From positions 27,216 to 91,215 of the forward strand of contig ONOG01000006.1 in the NCBI GenBank assembly GCA_900319385.1: a stretch of DNA of 64,000 nucleotides, written 5' to 3'. How positions within the stretch are numbered: the first letter of the stretch is position 1; each line of letters begins with the position of its first letter. The notes under the pieces are model-generated. The model searched no databases. It was not told the DNA's origin and saw nothing but the letters and a program-made list of their open reading frames with translations. Made by a program: the position numbers and the translations under genes. The stretch comes from an uncultured Prevotellaceae bacterium (GTDB lineage Bacteria > Bacteroidota > Bacteroidia > Bacteroidales > Bacteroidaceae). Of the stretch, positions 1 through 10,122 are shown in pieces.

Positions 1-161
1 TTCATACGGGCAATGTCGCGACGCAGCTTCTTGATCTGTGAAACGTCCTCAAGGGGAGAGATGTGATGGTTGAACTTCATGTTGTTGTAGTTAGCAACCT
101 CTGTCTCAATGCGCTCGGCCAGTTCGGCGGTAGCGAGTTCTCTGATTTCTGCAATTTTCAT
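1..161 (-). CDS. rpmC: 50S ribosomal protein L29, 3' end cut by window edge
   Basis: The reading frame begins at an ATG (159-161) five bases after the rplP stop and runs off the left edge after about 53 codons, so the C-terminus is not visible. The visible protein starts MKIAEIRELATAELAERI and contains the helical hairpin with HHISPLEDVSQIKKLRRDIAR near the end, as expected for L29, which sits near the polypeptide exit of the large subunit. Its place after rplP is the usual S10-operon order. It is absent from simple long-ORF listings because it is short and truncated. Confidence 0.93.
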   Translation of the reverse strand, partial: MKIAEIRELATAELAERIETEVANYNNMKFNHHISPLEDVSQIKKLRRDIARM

Positions 162-166
162 GATGA

Positions 167-598
167 TCAAGCGTTTTTGTCGTAGTCACGTCTTACAATG
201 AACTTAGTTGTAGTCGGGAGCTTCTGAGCACCGAGACGGAGCGCCTCCTTGGCAATCTCAAAAGGTACACCCTCAACCTCGAAGAGGATACGTCCGGGTT
301 TTGCGGGGAACACGTACTGGTAGGGGTCACCCTTACCTTTACCCATTCGGACGTCTGCAGGTTTCTTTGTGATGGGCTTATCGGGGAAGATGCGGATCCA
401 AACCTGACCCTGACGCTGCATGTAACGTGTGATGGCCACACGGGCTGCCTCAATCTGGCGAGCTGTAATCCATCTCTCCTGAAGGGCTTTGATGCCGAAG
501 CTGCCGAATGCCAGCTCAGTACCACGGTGCGAAACGCCCTTCCAGCGACCACGGCCTTTTTGTGGTCTTCTATATTTCTGTCTTTTTGGCTGTAGCAT
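167..598 (-). CDS. rplP: 50S ribosomal protein L16
   Basis: The 143-residue protein has the full length of bacterial L16 and begins [18 protein letters not shown]. The conserved basic block with [16 protein letters not shown] follows, and the centre carries [21 protein letters not shown]16 binds 23S rRNA near the tRNA-binding face of the large subunit. It lies 14 bp after rpsC and 5 bp before rpmC in a co-directional operon, so it is almost certainly cotranscribed. Confidence 0.98.
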   Translation of the reverse strand: MLQPKRQKYRRPQKGRGRWKGVSHRGTELAFGSFGIKALQERWITARQIEAARVAITRYMQRQGQVWIRIFPDKPITKKPADVRMGKGKGDPYQYVFPAKPGRILFEVEGVPFEIAKEALRLGAQKLPTTTKFIVRRDYDKNA

Positions 599-612
599 AA
601 TTCAAAGTCTGA

Positions 613-1332
613 TTAACGGTTGTTTTTTCTGTTTCTGAATCTCTTACCTGCTCCGTTGCCACGGCCAGCATCCTTTGACTGGCTGAAGTTAGGAGTCAGA
701 TCTTTCTTTCCGAAGATTTCACCGCGGCAAATCCAGACCTTAATGCCCAGTAGTCCGACCTTGGTCAGTGCTTCGGCAAGGCAGTAGTCGATGTCGGCAC
801 GGAATGTGTGGAGCGGCGTACGTCCTTCCTTGAACATTTCTGAGCGTGCGATTTCGGCACCATTCAGACGTCCGGAAATCTGTACCTTGATACCCTCGGC
901 ACCCGAGCGCATTGTGTTGGCAATGGCGGTCTTGATGGCGCGACGGTAGGCAATCTTGCCTTCTACCTGACGGGCGATGTTGTTGGCAACGATCACTGCG
1001 TCGAGTTCAGGACGCTTGATTTCGTAGATATTGATCTGAATGTCCTTGTCGGTAATCTTCTTCAGTTCTTCCTTCAGTTTGTCAACTTCCTGGCCGCCCT
1101 TGCCGATGATGATGCCGGGGCGGGCTGTGCATACGGTGATGGTGACAAGCTTCAGGGTGCGTTCAATGACAATCTTCGAAACGCTGGCCTTGGCCAAACG
1201 AGCGTTCAGGTACTTGCGAATCTTGCTATCCTCAAGGATATTGTCGCCGAAGTCGTTTCCGCCAAACCAGTTCGAGTCCCAGCCTCTAACGATACCGAGA
1301 CGGTTGCTAATTGGATTACATTTCTGTCCCAT
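613..1332 (-). CDS. rpsC: 30S ribosomal protein S3
   Basis: The protein is 239 residues, begins [20 protein letters not shown] and carries a KH RNA-binding domain with GIIIGKGG at residues 73-80. The C-terminal domain contains GAEIARSE followed by [10 protein letters not shown], and ends in a basic, asparagine-rich tail. S3 lines the mRNA entry channel of the small subunit. Only two bases separate it from the rplV stop, which suggests translational coupling. Confidence 0.98.
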   Translation of the reverse strand: MGQKCNPISNRLGIVRGWDSNWFGGNDFGDNILEDSKIRKYLNARLAKASVSKIVIERTLKLVTITVCTARPGIIIGKGGQEVDKLKEELKKITDKDIQINIYEIKRPELDAVIVANNIARQVEGKIAYRRAIKTAIANTMRSGAEGIKVQISGRLNGAEIARSEMFKEGRTPLHTFRADIDYCLAEALTKVGLLGIKVWICRGEIFGKKDLTPNFSQSKDAGRGNGAGKRFRNRKNNR

Positions 1333-1334
1333 AA

Positions 1335-1739
1335 TTACTTTTCCTCATTTGATTTAGCGTCCACAAAAATTGTCACATGATTCGAACGCTTGCGAATTCT
1401 GTATCCACGTCCCTGCGGAGCCGGACGCATGCGCTTGAGCGTAGCACCTTCGTCCACGAAGATCTTCGAGATATAGAGTTCACCATTTTCTGCCTTGCGA
1501 TCGTTCTTCTGCTCCCAGTTTGCAATGGCAGAGCGAAGAACCTTCTCAACGTCCTTTGACGCAGCTTTCGTATTGAAGCGGAGCGTGGCGAGTGCCTTGT
1601 TTACTTCCATGCCGCGAACGAGGTCAGCTACGTAACGCATCTTGCGGGGAGAAGTGGGGACATCACGGAGAGCTGCGAAGTAGGTCGTCTTCTTGGCCTC
1701 CTTAATGGCAGCGGCCATATTTCTCTTTCTTTTTCCCAT
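1335..1739 (-). CDS. rplV: 50S ribosomal protein L22
   Basis: This 134-residue protein carries the L22 signature [18 protein letters not shown] in the N-terminal third and the hairpin-loop segment [21 protein letters not shown] near the C-terminus, which reaches into the exit tunnel. The start is taken as MGKRKRN. A second ATG eight codons in ([10 protein letters not shown]) is possible, but Bacteroidetes L22 proteins commonly have a short basic N-terminal extension. Confidence 0.97.
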   Translation of the reverse strand: MGKRKRNMAAAIKEAKKTTYFAALRDVPTSPRKMRYVADLVRGMEVNKALATLRFNTKAASKDVEKVLRSAIANWEQKNDRKAENGELYISKIFVDEGATLKRMRPAPQGRGYRIRKRSNHVTIFVDAKSNEEK

Positions 1740-1776
1740 TATTTGATTTCTTTATTTCTGGTGAATGAGCTCCTGC

Positions 1777-2046
1777 TTACTTCTTACGGTTGCCAGAGTG
1801 GCCGCGGAACGTACGGGTGAGAGCGAACTCGCCCAGCTTGTGTCCAACCATGTTCTCTGTCACATAAACAGGAATGAATTTGTTTCCGTTATGAACTGCA
1901 ATTGTGTGTCCAACGAAGTCCGGAGATATCATGGAAGCACGTGCCCAAGTCTTAACGACGGTCTTCTTACCGCTTTCGTTCATGGCAAGCACCTTCTTCT
2001 CGAGCTTGACGTTGATATACGGACCTTTTTTTAATGAACGACTCAT
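1777..2046 (-). CDS. rpsS: 30S ribosomal protein S19
   Basis: The 89-residue protein begins [19 protein letters not shown] and contains the conserved block [23 protein letters not shown] followed by [18 protein letters not shown], all diagnostic of S19. S19 forms part of the small-subunit head with S13. It lies between rplB and rplV in the standard order. Confidence 0.98.
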   Translation of the reverse strand: MSRSLKKGPYINVKLEKKVLAMNESGKKTVVKTWARASMISPDFVGHTIAVHNGNKFIPVYVTENMVGHKLGEFALTRTFRGHSGNRKK

Positions 2047-2068
2047 ATACTTTACTTAGTTAACTTGG

Positions 2069-2893
2069 TTACTTTTTACGTCTTTCGATAATGTACTTGT
2101 TAGAAAGCTTCTTCGGTGCACGTGTCTTGAGACCCTTAGCGTAGAGGCCGTTACGTGAACGCGGGTGTCCACCGGTCTGGCGGCCTTCACCACCACCCAT
2201 CGGGTGATCGTGCGGGTTCATGACAACACCACGGTTGTGAGGACGGCGTCCGAGCCAACGGCTGCGGCCGGCCTTACCCGAAGATTCAAGGGCGTGGTCG
2301 GAGTTGCTGACACTACCGATGGTAGCGCGGCAAGCCGAGAGCACCTTGCGAATTTCACCCGAGGGGAGTTTGATGACGCAATAGTCACCCTCGCGCGAAG
2401 TCAACTGAGCAAAGTTACCTGCAGAGCGAACCATTTTGGCACCCTGTCCGGGACGGAGTTCGATGTTGTGGATCACCGTACCGACGGGGATGTTCTGGAG
2501 GGGCAGTGTGTTACCGAGGTCGGGGGTAGCGTTGGCACCCGACATGATAGTTGTGCCCACCTGCAGTCCGTTAGGAGCAACGATGTAACGTTTTTCACCA
2601 TCAGCGTAGAATACGAGGGCAATGCGAGCCGAGCGGTTCGGATCGTACTCGATTGTCTTCACTACTGCTGGAATTCCATCTTTTTCTCTCTTGAAGTCGA
2701 TGATACGCAGCTTGCGCTTGTGACCGCCGCCACGATAGCGGACTGTCATGCGGCCTTCGTTGTTGCGGCCACCCGTGCTACGCTTACCATAGACGAGAGA
2801 TTTCTCTGGTACGGATGTAGTAACATCATCGAACGTACCAATAGCCTTGTGTCTTTGACCAGGAGTGATTGGTCTGAATTTACGAATTCCCAT
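2069..2893 (-). CDS. rplB: 50S ribosomal protein L2
   Basis: The protein has 274 residues, typical for L2. It contains the RNA-binding core with [21 protein letters not shown] and the C-terminal motif [13 protein letters not shown], whose histidine lies close to the peptidyl-transferase centre in known structures. The basic C-terminus ends [13 protein letters not shown]. It lies 8 bp after rplW. Confidence 0.98.
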   Translation of the reverse strand: MGIRKFRPITPGQRHKAIGTFDDVTTSVPEKSLVYGKRSTGGRNNEGRMTVRYRGGGHKRKLRIIDFKREKDGIPAVVKTIEYDPNRSARIALVFYADGEKRYIVAPNGLQVGTTIMSGANATPDLGNTLPLQNIPVGTVIHNIELRPGQGAKMVRSAGNFAQLTSREGDYCVIKLPSGEIRKVLSACRATIGSVSNSDHALESSGKAGRSRWLGRRPHNRGVVMNPHDHPMGGGEGRQTGGHPRSRNGLYAKGLKTRAPKKLSNKYIIERRKK

Positions 2894-2901
2894 TGTTATT
2901 A

Positions 2902-3195
2902 TTAAATGTTACTATAGAAATCAATAGTTTCACCTTCCTTCAGGGTGACGATGGCCTTCTTGAAGGCATCCGTGCGGCCCTTGATGACACCGGCGCGTGT
3001 GTAGCGGCTCTTTGCCTTGCCGTTGTAGCGCATGGTGTTCACGGAAACTACGTTCACGTTATACTTAGCTTCTACTTCTTTCTTGATTTCGATCTTGTTG
3101 GCGTCAGGACGCACAATGAAGCCGAACTGGTTGTTCTGCTTCTCTGTGACAGCTGTCATCTTTTCTGTTACCAACGGCTTGATGATATATGCCAT
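2902..3195 (-). CDS. rplW: 50S ribosomal protein L23
   Basis: The start is placed at the internal ATG that gives [20 protein letters not shown] (97 residues). A strong Shine-Dalgarno AAGGAGGA lies 8 bases upstream, and this choice removes the overlap with rplD that the longer reading frame (to 3237) would need. L23 sits at the tunnel exit and is the docking site for trigger factor and SRP. The terminal block [12 protein letters not shown] fits the family. Confidence 0.96.
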   Translation of the reverse strand: MAYIIKPLVTEKMTAVTEKQNNQFGFIVRPDANKIEIKKEVEAKYNVNVVSVNTMRYNGKAKSRYTRAGVIKGRTDAFKKAIVTLKEGETIDFYSNI

Positions 3196-3211
3196 ACTTT
3201 GTGTCCTCCTT

Positions 3212-3841
3212 CTACTTGTTAAGGGTTTCGTCGACAAGTTTCAGCGCGTTCTCAGTGACAACAACAACATTCGCGTTCATCACCTTGTAGGTGTTGAGCG
3301 CAGATGCAGTCATCACTTCAACTCGTTGAATGTTACGAGCCGACAAATATACGTTTTTATTTACTTCTGGCAAAAGGAGAAGCAGCTTTTTACCCTCAAT
3401 TTTAAGATTTTTTTGCATTTCAACGAATTCTTTGGTCTTCGGAGCCTCAAAATTGAAGTCTTCGACGACACAGATTGCGTTTTGCTGCTGCTTGTATGAG
3501 AGGGCGCTCTTGCGGGCCAGTGCGCTGACTTTCTTGTTCAGTTTGAACCAGTAGTCGCGGGGCTTGGGACCGAACACACGACCACCGCCACGCAGTACGG
3601 GCGACTTGATGTCACCGCGGCGTGCACCGCCACTACCCTTCTGACGGATCAGCTTGCGGGTAGAGCCTGCAATTTCACTTCTTTCCTTTGACTTATGGGT
3701 TCCCTGGCGCTGAGCAGCGAGATACTGCTTCACGGCGAGGTAGATGACGTGGTCGTTAGGTTCAATTCCGAAGATAGCGTCGTTCAATTCAACCTTCTTT
3801 CCAGTATCTTCACCTTTAATGTTATAAACTGAAACTTCCAT
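3212..3841 (-). CDS. rplD: 50S ribosomal protein L4
   Basis: The 209-residue protein has the L4 loop signature [20 protein letters not shown], which extends into the exit tunnel, followed by [13 protein letters not shown]. Its ATG shares one base with the rplC stop (TAATG), a classic translational-coupling arrangement. L4 represses the S10 operon in some bacteria; nothing here shows whether it does so in this organism. Confidence 0.98.
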   Translation of the reverse strand: MEVSVYNIKGEDTGKKVELNDAIFGIEPNDHVIYLAVKQYLAAQRQGTHKSKERSEIAGSTRKLIRQKGSGGARRGDIKSPVLRGGGRVFGPKPRDYWFKLNKKVSALARKSALSYKQQQNAICVVEDFNFEAPKTKEFVEMQKNLKIEGKKLLLLLPEVNKNVYLSARNIQRVEVMTASALNTYKVMNANVVVVTENALKLVDETLNK

Positions 3842-4455
3842 TACTTCTTAATTGTTACGATTGAACCTTTACATCCCGGTACAGAACCCTTCAGCAGAAG
3901 GAGGTTGTGTTCGGGGATAATCTTAATCACCTGCAGGTTGTGTGTGGTTACTTGCTCGTCGCCCATCTGACCGCCCATGCGGAGGTTCTTGAAGACGCGC
4001 GAGGGAGTGGCACAGGCACCGATTGAACCCGGCTTGCGGGCGCGGTCGTCCTGACCGTGTGTGCGCTGTCCGACACCGCCGAAGCCGTGGCGGCGTACTA
4101 CACCTGCAAAACCCTTACCCTTCGAGGTGCCGACAACGTCAACGTAGGGAGCGTCGTTGAAGAACTCCACTGTCAGAACGTCGCCAAGGGCATGCTCTTC
4201 ATCAAATGTGAACTCGGCCAAGTGTCTCTTCGGTGTTGTACCTGCCTTGGCAAAGTGTCCCTTCATCGGCTTCGATGTGTTCTTTTCCTTGGCTTCCTGG
4301 AAACCAAGCTGAACAGCAGCGTAGCCGTCTTTCTCAACGGTCTTCACCTGGGTTACAACACAAGGACCTACTTCGATAACAGTGCATGGAAGATTCTTTC
4401 CATCAGCACTGAAAACGGATGTCATTCCGATTTTCTTTCCTAATAATCCTGGCAT
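3841..4455 (-). CDS. rplC: 50S ribosomal protein L3
   Basis: The protein has 204 residues and begins [20 protein letters not shown]. The conserved central motif [15 protein letters not shown] is followed by [20 protein letters not shown], the extension that approaches the peptidyl-transferase centre. It overlaps rplD by one base. The 44-bp gap to rpsJ shows no terminator. Confidence 0.98.
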   Translation of the reverse strand: MPGLLGKKIGMTSVFSADGKNLPCTVIEVGPCVVTQVKTVEKDGYAAVQLGFQEAKEKNTSKPMKGHFAKAGTTPKRHLAEFTFDEEHALGDVLTVEFFNDAPYVDVVGTSKGKGFAGVVRRHGFGGVGQRTHGQDDRARKPGSIGACATPSRVFKNLRMGGQMGDEQVTTHNLQVIKIIPEHNLLLLKGSVPGCKGSIVTIKK

Positions 4456-4499
4456 TTCAAACTAATTTTAATAATTCTCTAATTCCGTAAAACTTGTAC

Positions 4500-4805
4500 T
4501 TACACTTTGATCTCTACTTCTACACCGCTCGGAAGCTCCAGCTTCATCAGCGAGTCGATGGTCTTAGGCGTGGCACCGTAGATGTCGATCAGACGCTTGT
4601 AGGTGCTCAGCTGGAACTGCTCACGGCTCTTCTTGTTGACGAACGTACTGCGGTTCACAGTGTAGATGCGCTTGTGAGTGGGGAGAGGAATTGGTCCACT
4701 GACGATGGCATCGGTTGCCTTGACGGTCTTGACGATTTTCTCTGCTGACTTATCGACGAGGTTGTGGTCGTAAGATTTCAGCTTAATACGAATTTTCTGA
4801 CTCAT
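4500..4805 (-). CDS. rpsJ: 30S ribosomal protein S10
   Basis: The 101-residue protein begins [20 protein letters not shown] and has the loop [17 protein letters not shown], both diagnostic of S10 (NusE), which also acts in transcription antitermination. The gene follows fusA directly, with 89 bp between and no tuf gene. This is the fused str/S10 arrangement usual in Bacteroidetes. Confidence 0.98.
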   Translation of the reverse strand: MSQKIRIKLKSYDHNLVDKSAEKIVKTVKATDAIVSGPIPLPTHKRIYTVNRSTFVNKKSREQFQLSTYKRLIDIYGATPKTIDSLMKLELPSGVEVEIKV

Positions 4806-4894
4806 GTTGATTTTATGATTAATGATAATTTATAGGGAGAAGGGGCAGCAGGTTAAGAGTCATTCGCTAACCTGCTCCCCGTCTCTGTTTTTGT

Positions 4895-7021
4895 TTATAC
4901 AAGGTCAACACGACCGCCCTGTTCCTGAAGCACGGTCTTGGCAATAGAGCTGCTGACGGCTTCGTGGTGGTCGTACTGCATCGAGCTGGTGGCACGACCG
5001 GAAGTAATGGTACGCAGTGTGGTCACATAGCCGAACATTTCCGACAGCGGAACCATGGCCTTGACGATGCGTGCACCCGAACGGGCGTTGTCCATACCTT
5101 CCACCTGGCCGCGGCGCTTGTTCAGGTCGCCGATGACGTCACCCATGTTTTCTTCCGGAGTAACGACCTCCAGCTTCATAATGGGCTCCATCAGTACAGG
5201 CTTGGCTTGAGCGCAGGCGTTCTTGTAGGCCTGGAGGGCAGCGATTTCGAACGACAGCTGGTCGGAGTCAACGGGGTGGAACGAACCGTCCACGAGTTCG
5301 ACTTTCAGGCTGTCCATCGGGTAGCCACCGAGCACACCATTCTTCATGGCGTTCTGGAAGCCCTTCTGAACCGAGGGGATGAATTCCTTAGGCACGTTAC
5401 CACCCTTGACAAGGTCAACGAACTGCAGGCCACCGTTCTTCTGGATGTCCCAGTCCTCATCTACAGGACCGACGTTGACGATGATATCGGCAAACTTACC
5501 ACGACCACCCGACTGCTTCTTGTAAACCTCGCGGAGGTTGACTGTCTTGGTGATGGCTTCCTTGTAGTTCACCTGGGGCTTACCCTGGTTGCACTCTACC
5601 TTGAACTCGCGCTTCAGACGGTCGATGATGATGTCGAGGTGGAGCTCACCCATACCGCTGATGACGGTCTGACCGCTCTGCTCATCCGTGTGAACGGTGA
5701 AGGTCGGGTCTTCCTCAGCCAGCTTGGCAAGTCCGTTCGACAGTTTGTCGAGGTCCTTCTGGGTCTTAGGTTCAACGGCGATACCGATAACGGGATCGGG
5801 GAAGTCCATCGATTCGAGCACGATGGGTGCGCTTTCGTCGCAGAGAGTGTCACCCGTATGGATGTCCTTCAGACCGACAACGGCACCGATGTCACCTGCC
5901 GAGATGACCTCGACGGGGTTCTGGTGGTTGGAGTGCATCTGGAACAGACGGCTTACACGCTCCTTCTTGCCCGAGCGGGTGTTATAGACGTACGAACCGG
6001 CTTCCACCTTACCCGAGTAAACGCGGATGAAGGTCAGACGACCTACATACGGGTCGGTAGCAATCTTGAAGGCCAGTGCGCTGGTCTTGTCTTCCTCGTC
6101 CGGCTTGCGGTCTTCTTCCTCCTTCGTGGTGGGGTTGGTACCAACGACGTTGGGGGTGTCGAGCGGAGAGGGCAGGAAGGCGCAGACGTAGTCGAGCAGG
6201 GTCTGCACGCCCTTGTTCTTGAACGACGATCCGCAAAGCATGGGAGTGATGTCCATCTTGACGGTAGCGGCACGCAGGGCACGCAGGATTTCCTCTTCCG
6301 TGATGGTGGAGGGGTCGTCGAAGAACTTCTCCATCAGTTCGTCGTCATACTCGGCGACGGTCTCGAGCATCTTGCCGCGCCAGTCCTCGGCCTCAGCCTG
6401 AAGGTCGGCGGGGATGGGTTCAACCGAATACTCAGCACCCATGGTCTCGTCGTGCCAAAGGATGGCCTGCATCTTGATGAGGTCGACCACGCCCTTGAAC
6501 TTCTCTTCAGCGCCGATAGGAATGACTACGGGAACGGGGTTGGCACCGAGCACGTCCTTCATCTGGCGAACCACTTCGTAGAAGTCGGCACCGCTACGGT
6601 CCATCTTGTTCACGTAACCGATACGGGGAACATTATACTTGTCTGCCTGACGCCATACAGTTTCCGACTGGGGCTGTACGCCGCCTACTGCGCAGTAGGT
6701 AGCCACGGCTCCGTCGAGCACGCGGAGCGAGCGTTCTACCTCAGCCGTGAAGTCAACGTGTCCCGGAGTGTCAATCAGGTTGATCTGGTACTGATTGCCA
6801 GCATACTTCCAGAAGCAAGTCGTAGCAGCCGAGGTGATAGTGATGCCTCGTTCCTGTTCCTGTGCCATCCAGTCCATGGTGGCAGCGCCGTCGTGCACCT
6901 CACCGATTTTGTGCGTCTTACCTGTGTAGAAGAGGATACGCTCCGATGTGGTGGTCTTACCGGCGTCGATGTGGGCCATGATACCGATGTTGCGCGTCAA
7001 ATGCAAATCACGTTTTGCCAT
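4895..7021 (-). CDS. fusA: translation elongation factor G
   Basis: The 708-residue GTPase carries the P-loop AHIDAGKTT at residues 16-24, the switch [11 protein letters not shown] and the specificity motif NKMD, followed by EF-G domains II-V (for example [12 protein letters not shown] in domain III). It catalyses tRNA-mRNA translocation on the ribosome. Length and order are normal for EF-G. A very long antisense reading frame lies across it (4964-7432), but that is a codon-bias shadow. Confidence 0.98.
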   Translation of the reverse strand: MAKRDLHLTRNIGIMAHIDAGKTTTSERILFYTGKTHKIGEVHDGAATMDWMAQEQERGITITSAATTCFWKYAGNQYQINLIDTPGHVDFTAEVERSLRVLDGAVATYCAVGGVQPQSETVWRQADKYNVPRIGYVNKMDRSGADFYEVVRQMKDVLGANPVPVVIPIGAEEKFKGVVDLIKMQAILWHDETMGAEYSVEPIPADLQAEAEDWRGKMLETVAEYDDELMEKFFDDPSTITEEEILRALRAATVKMDITPMLCGSSFKNKGVQTLLDYVCAFLPSPLDTPNVVGTNPTTKEEEDRKPDEEDKTSALAFKIATDPYVGRLTFIRVYSGKVEAGSYVYNTRSGKKERVSRLFQMHSNHQNPVEVISAGDIGAVVGLKDIHTGDTLCDESAPIVLESMDFPDPVIGIAVEPKTQKDLDKLSNGLAKLAEEDPTFTVHTDEQSGQTVISGMGELHLDIIIDRLKREFKVECNQGKPQVNYKEAITKTVNLREVYKKQSGGRGKFADIIVNVGPVDEDWDIQKNGGLQFVDLVKGGNVPKEFIPSVQKGFQNAMKNGVLGGYPMDSLKVELVDGSFHPVDSDQLSFEIAALQAYKNACAQAKPVLMEPIMKLEVVTPEENMGDVIGDLNKRRGQVEGMDNARSGARIVKAMVPLSEMFGYVTTLRTITSGRATSSMQYDHHEAVSSSIAKTVLQEQGGRVDLV

Positions 7022-7072
7022 ATCTTTTTCTTTTTCCTTTGTGAATCTTGTTACCTTATCAATACTTCTCCA

Positions 7073-7549
7073 TTAGAATCTGAAGTGTGCGAAGGCACGG
7101 TTAGCCTCGGCCATGCGGTGCATGTCTTCCTTACGCTTGAAGGCACCACCCTGCTGGTTGTAGGCGTCCATGATTTCTGCCGAAAGCTTCTCAGCCATGC
7201 TCTTGCCCGAGCGCTTACGGGCGAAGAGAATCATGTTCTTCATCGAGATAGCCTCCTTGCGGTCGGGACGGATTTCCGTCGGCACCTGGAAGGTGGCACC
7301 ACCGATACGGCGGCTCTTGACTTCCACGTTAGGAGTGATGTTCTCGAGGGCTTTCTTCCAGATTTCGAGCGACGACTTTTCTTCGCTCTTCATCTTGTTC
7401 TCCACGATGCTCAGCGCATTGTAGAAGATTGAGTAAGCGATGCTCTTCTTTCCGTCGTACATCAGGTTGTTCACGAACTTCGTGACTCTCACATCGCCAT
7501 ACACGGGATCCGGCAGGATCACACGCTTCTTCGGTTTAGCTTTTCTCAT
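7073..7549 (-). CDS. rpsG: 30S ribosomal protein S7
   Basis: The 158-residue protein begins [19 protein letters not shown] and has the family block [14 protein letters not shown] followed by [19 protein letters not shown]7 nucleates assembly of the small-subunit head. It lies between rpsL and fusA as in the canonical str operon, with 51 bp to fusA. Confidence 0.98.
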   Translation of the reverse strand: MRKAKPKKRVILPDPVYGDVRVTKFVNNLMYDGKKSIAYSIFYNALSIVENKMKSEEKSSLEIWKKALENITPNVEVKSRRIGGATFQVPTEIRPDRKEAISMKNMILFARKRSGKSMAEKLSAEIMDAYNQQGGAFKRKEDMHRMAEANRAFAHFRF

Positions 7550-7686
7550 TTGATTGTTTTGTTTTTACTTTTCAGTCTGTGTGGTTGCGAATCTTTTCGA
7601 TGTTTTCTTCAACATCCCCTCACGGGACATTTACTCAACCATTCCAATTGCTTTCCAACAAACCAAATGTTCTTGTTAATTGGTAA

Positions 7687-7745
7687 ATTGTACTTCGTAC
7701 TTTGTACTTGCTGATTTCTTGTACTTTGTACTTAGTCCTTTGTCC
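7687..7745. repeat. heptamer repeat tracts between rpsG and rpsL
   Basis: The 203-bp rpsL-rpsG spacer contains 7-bp units of the form TTTGTAC. Three units lie at 687-707 and a clean quartet at 7718-7745 (CTTGTAC, TTTGTAC, TTAGTCC, TTTGTCC). It belongs to the GTACAAA/GGACAAA family seen at several other places in the window. No hairpin terminator is visible, so the operon probably reads through. Confidence 0.85.
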
Positions 7746-7752
7746 TTGTTAA

Positions 7753-8136
7753 TTACTTCTTACCAGCCTTCGGACGCTTGGCACCGTACTTCGAACGACG
7801 CTGCGTGCGGCTTGCAACACCGGCGGTATCAAGCGCACCGCGGATGATGTGGTAACGTACACCGGGAAGGTCCTTCACACGTCCACCGCGAACGAGCACG
7901 ATCGAGTGCTCCTGCAGGTTGTGACCCTCTCCCGGAATGTAGGAGTTAACTTCCTTCTTGTTGGTCAGGCGGACACGAGCCACCTTACGCATAGCCGAAT
8001 TAGGCTTCTTAGGAGTGGTGGTGTAAACACGTACGCACACACCGCGACGCTGAGGGCATGAGTCCAGAGCGGGCGACTTGCTCTTGTCTACCAGCACCTT
8101 TCTTCCTTTTCTTACTAATTGCTGAATTGTAGGCAT
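7753..8136 (-). CDS. rpsL: 30S ribosomal protein S12
   Basis: The 127-residue protein begins [20 protein letters not shown]. It has [17 protein letters not shown], with lysine at position 43 as in streptomycin-sensitive forms, and later [20 protein letters not shown] with the second resistance-associated lysine also wild type. S12 sits at the decoding centre. It is the first gene of the merged str/S10 operon and is preceded by a long leader. Confidence 0.98.
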   Translation of the reverse strand: MPTIQQLVRKGRKVLVDKSKSPALDSCPQRRGVCVRVYTTTPKKPNSAMRKVARVRLTNKKEVNSYIPGEGHNLQEHSIVLVRGGRVKDLPGVRYHIIRGALDTAGVASRTQRRSKYGAKRPKAGKK

Positions 8137-8399
8137 TTTGTTTTGTTTTTAGTGATTATAATTATTTATGTATATACGCGCAAAAAGGGACAGACCCCGA
8201 ACTCCCGCCCTGCGGGTAGTAGGTCGTCACCATTGGACGAAAACTTCAGGTGGGCATCCCGAACGCGCCTCAACCTTACTGCAGCCCTTTATCCATCGTG
8301 CCTAAGCACATACGTACTGACTGCATTCGTCTCCTGCATCCGCCGTCCACACCCGCCGCAAACTATGGGTGCCCTACGGACGCTTAGTCCAAAAAGCGG
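8137..8399 (-). promoter_or_regulatory. long structured 5' leader of the rpsL operon
   Basis: From the predicted -7 element at 8403-8410 to the rpsL ATG there are about 260 transcribed bases with no long gene. Read on the minus strand, the leader contains GC-rich self-complementary segments, for example GGAC-TAAGC-GTCC near the 5' end and CCCGCAGGGCGGG near 8200. A possible 16-codon reading frame (MQETNAVSTYVLRHDG) also lies within it. Ribosomal-protein operons are often autoregulated through such leaders. The RNA is inferred, not recognised. Confidence 0.5.
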
Positions 8400-8402
8400 G
8401 TG

Positions 8403-8410
8403 CAAAGTTA
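8403..8410 (-). promoter_or_regulatory. Bacteroidetes-type -7 promoter element for rpsL operon
   Basis: On the minus strand the sequence reads TAACTTTG, an exact match to the TAnnTTTG -7 element used by the Bacteroidetes primary sigma factor. A TTTG lies only 12 bp upstream, closer than the usual 19-21, so the -33 element is uncertain. Confidence 0.6.
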
Positions 8411-8548
8411 CGACTTTTCTGCCAAACAGCATAATTTCCTACCTCTTTTTTATACCTCGACACCCCAAAACACCCAACTTTTAAGATAATTTAACTTTTA
8501 ACACACTCCCGACAGTCCATTTTTCACCGATTTGTCACCCAAAAACAG

Positions 8549-8582
8549 CCGACCGACCACCAGAAGTCTGGCAGCCGGTCGG
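8549..8582 (-). terminator. hairpin terminator after the lipoprotein gene
   Basis: On the minus strand a stem made of CCGACC/GGTCGG outer arms and CCAGA/TCTGG inner arms is followed by a run of five T. It lies about 60 bp past the stop of the 8640-9185 gene. Confidence 0.65.
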
Positions 8583-8639
8583 GGGTGATACTGATGCAAG
8601 ATGGAGGCGGTCCTCCACCTGGCCGTGAGGGGTCTCGCC

Positions 8640-9185
8640 TTAGTATTTCAGCGACTGGAAAATATGTTCACGCACGTCGCCACCGAGTTTGTCGGCATAT
8701 TTGTCGTCGTAGGACACGGTGATGTTGATGCTGCGGTTGCCGTTGAACACCACGCGATGGTACTCGTTGATGTACTCACCCTCAACTGCATAAGTATATT
8801 CCATGTCGCCCAGTTGCTTTGCCGTGGCATCTTCGGGGACAGATTCGTTGAAGTCTTCCTCGACTTTCTCCTGCGTATAGTTATCAATGAACATCGACTC
8901 ATAAACGCCGATATCGACAGCTGCGTCGATGGCCATGTCGCCCGAGCCTTCGGGCACCATGCTGAAGCAGGCGCCGTTGTCCATCACGGGATTGTCGGTG
9001 CGGTGCATACCCTGGGGGATTTCGAACGACACGCCGTACTTCTCGACCGTGAATGTCTCGTAGGCGACGTCCGTGGCAGCAGGCTCGTCGGCACCGCCTT
9101 CGCTTGTGTTGGCAGCTTTGTTGCCACAGCCAGCCAGCAGCAGCATCGCTGCCAGCGCGGCAAAACTCATCAGATACTTTCTCAT
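8640..9185 (-). CDS. putative lipoprotein of unknown function
   Basis: The 181-residue protein begins MRKYLMSFAALAAMLLLAGCG, a lipoprotein signal with the lipobox LAGC at residues 17-20, followed by a low-complexity linker to about residue 40. The rest (VEKYGVSFEIPQGMHRTDNP onward) is a small alternating beta/alpha domain with many acidic residues, resembling in outline the PsbP/Mog1-like fold. That resemblance is weak and no catalytic motif is visible. It is monocistronic, with a promoter at 9260-9288 and a terminator at 8549-8582. Confidence 0.85.
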   Translation of the reverse strand: MRKYLMSFAALAAMLLLAGCGNKAANTSEGGADEPAATDVAYETFTVEKYGVSFEIPQGMHRTDNPVMDNGACFSMVPEGSGDMAIDAAVDIGVYESMFIDNYTQEKVEEDFNESVPEDATAKQLGDMEYTYAVEGEYINEYHRVVFNGNRSINITVSYDDKYADKLGGDVREHIFQSLKY

Positions 9186-9259
9186 GTTTCTTTTTGTTTA
9201 GTTAGAGATGAAAGACAAGGAAGTTGGTTGTCGGATTCCCAAAACCAAGCTTCCGCTGG

Positions 9260-9288
9260 CAAAGATAGCACATCGCCGCCACTCCAAC
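9260..9288 (-). promoter_or_regulatory. promoter of the 8640-9185 lipoprotein gene
   Basis: On the minus strand TATCTTTG (9260-9267) matches TAnnTTTG, and a TTG lies 18 bp upstream (9286-9288). It is 75 bp before the start codon. Confidence 0.6.
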
Positions 9289-9540
9289 AAGGAAATCGCC
9301 CATTATTTGCTACCAAACAGACAAATTAAATAAAGTACGCGCGTGCGCGTGTGAGGCAGCAGCGGGCAGCAGAGCAAATTTAACAGAAGGAAAATTTTTA
9401 ATTGCAATTTTGACAACTATCGCACTCGGGGATTCCTCGCTGAGAATCGCGCAGAAATCAGCGGCAGAGGGTCTGGTCGTAAATAACGCCGCCATTTGGG
9501 GCAAACAATCGCCCAAAAACCAGCACTCGGGGACGATTCA

Positions 9541-9737
9541 CCGTCAGTCGGCGCACGCAGCGTCGGCAGACGGCGCTATCACCGTCGGCAGTCGGCACTC
9601 TGACGACAAGCCTGACGGCACTCTGACGACAGCCAGACGGCGCTCTGAAGACAGCCAGACGGCGCTCTGAAGACAGCCAGACGGCACTCTGAAGACAACC
9701 AGACGGCGCACTGCCGACAGCCCAACGGCAGTGATGC
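9541..9737. repeat. GC-rich 22-bp tandem array between divergent promoters
   Basis: The GG dinucleotide of a conserved ACGGC or TCGGC recurs at 9549, 9571, 9593, 9616, 9638, 9660, 9682, 9704 and 9726, that is nine units at 22 bp with one 23-bp step. The best-conserved unit reads GACAGCCAGACGGCGCTCT. The array fills the space between the promoters of the lipoprotein (minus) and esterase (plus) genes. Apart from promoters, the rest of 9186-10122 holds nothing I can name. Reading frames through the array are artefacts of the repeat. Confidence 0.9.
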
Positions 9738-10061
9738 GCTCGCCGAAAGGCACGTGTTTTCGGGGTACACAGGGGGCTATTATTTTGCGCACGGAAATCA
9801 CAGACACATGCAGAGAGGCTTTAACTACCTGATAGCGAGATAAATAGCACCAGAAAGGCCCCGACAACAAAATTTCTGTGTATGTCTGCGACTTCTGTGT
9901 GCCCAAATAAAAATCAGCGTTGGGAACCCTCATTTTCTGTGTAACGGACTTCTATTTCATTCAAAATTCCCCCACAAAATCCGCGGTCCGAACTGTTAAA
10001 ATCCTTGCTTTTTTAACAATTCGCCGTTCTCCCTAAAATTGGTTAAAAAAGAACCTTCCAT

Positions 10062-10092
10062 TTTGCATTGTGCTCGCTTATTCGTAACTTTG
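10062..10092 (+). promoter_or_regulatory. consensus Bacteroidetes promoter for the esterase gene
   Basis: TTTG (10062-10065), 19 bp, then TAACTTTG (10085-10092) is a perfect match to the -33/-7 consensus. It lies downstream of an alternative ATG at 10039, which rules that start out. Confidence 0.85.
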
Positions 10093-10122
10093 CAACAGCA
10101 AATAAAAACATCCCCCCAAGCA

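Noticed and set aside
4964..7432. 822-codon open frame antisense to fusA and rpsG
   Set aside because: It mirrors the strong GC3 codon bias of fusA, crosses two genes and their spacer, and encodes no recognisable domain. Similar antisense frames over the large secreted-protein genes (14098-15819, 18304-20052, 30896-32800, 34688-36715, 60660-62453) are rejected for the same reason.
9544..9933. 129-codon minus frame with repeated RRLVVFRVPSGCLQS-like units
   Set aside because: The repeats are the 22-bp DNA array read through; the period is not a multiple of three and other frames are equally open.
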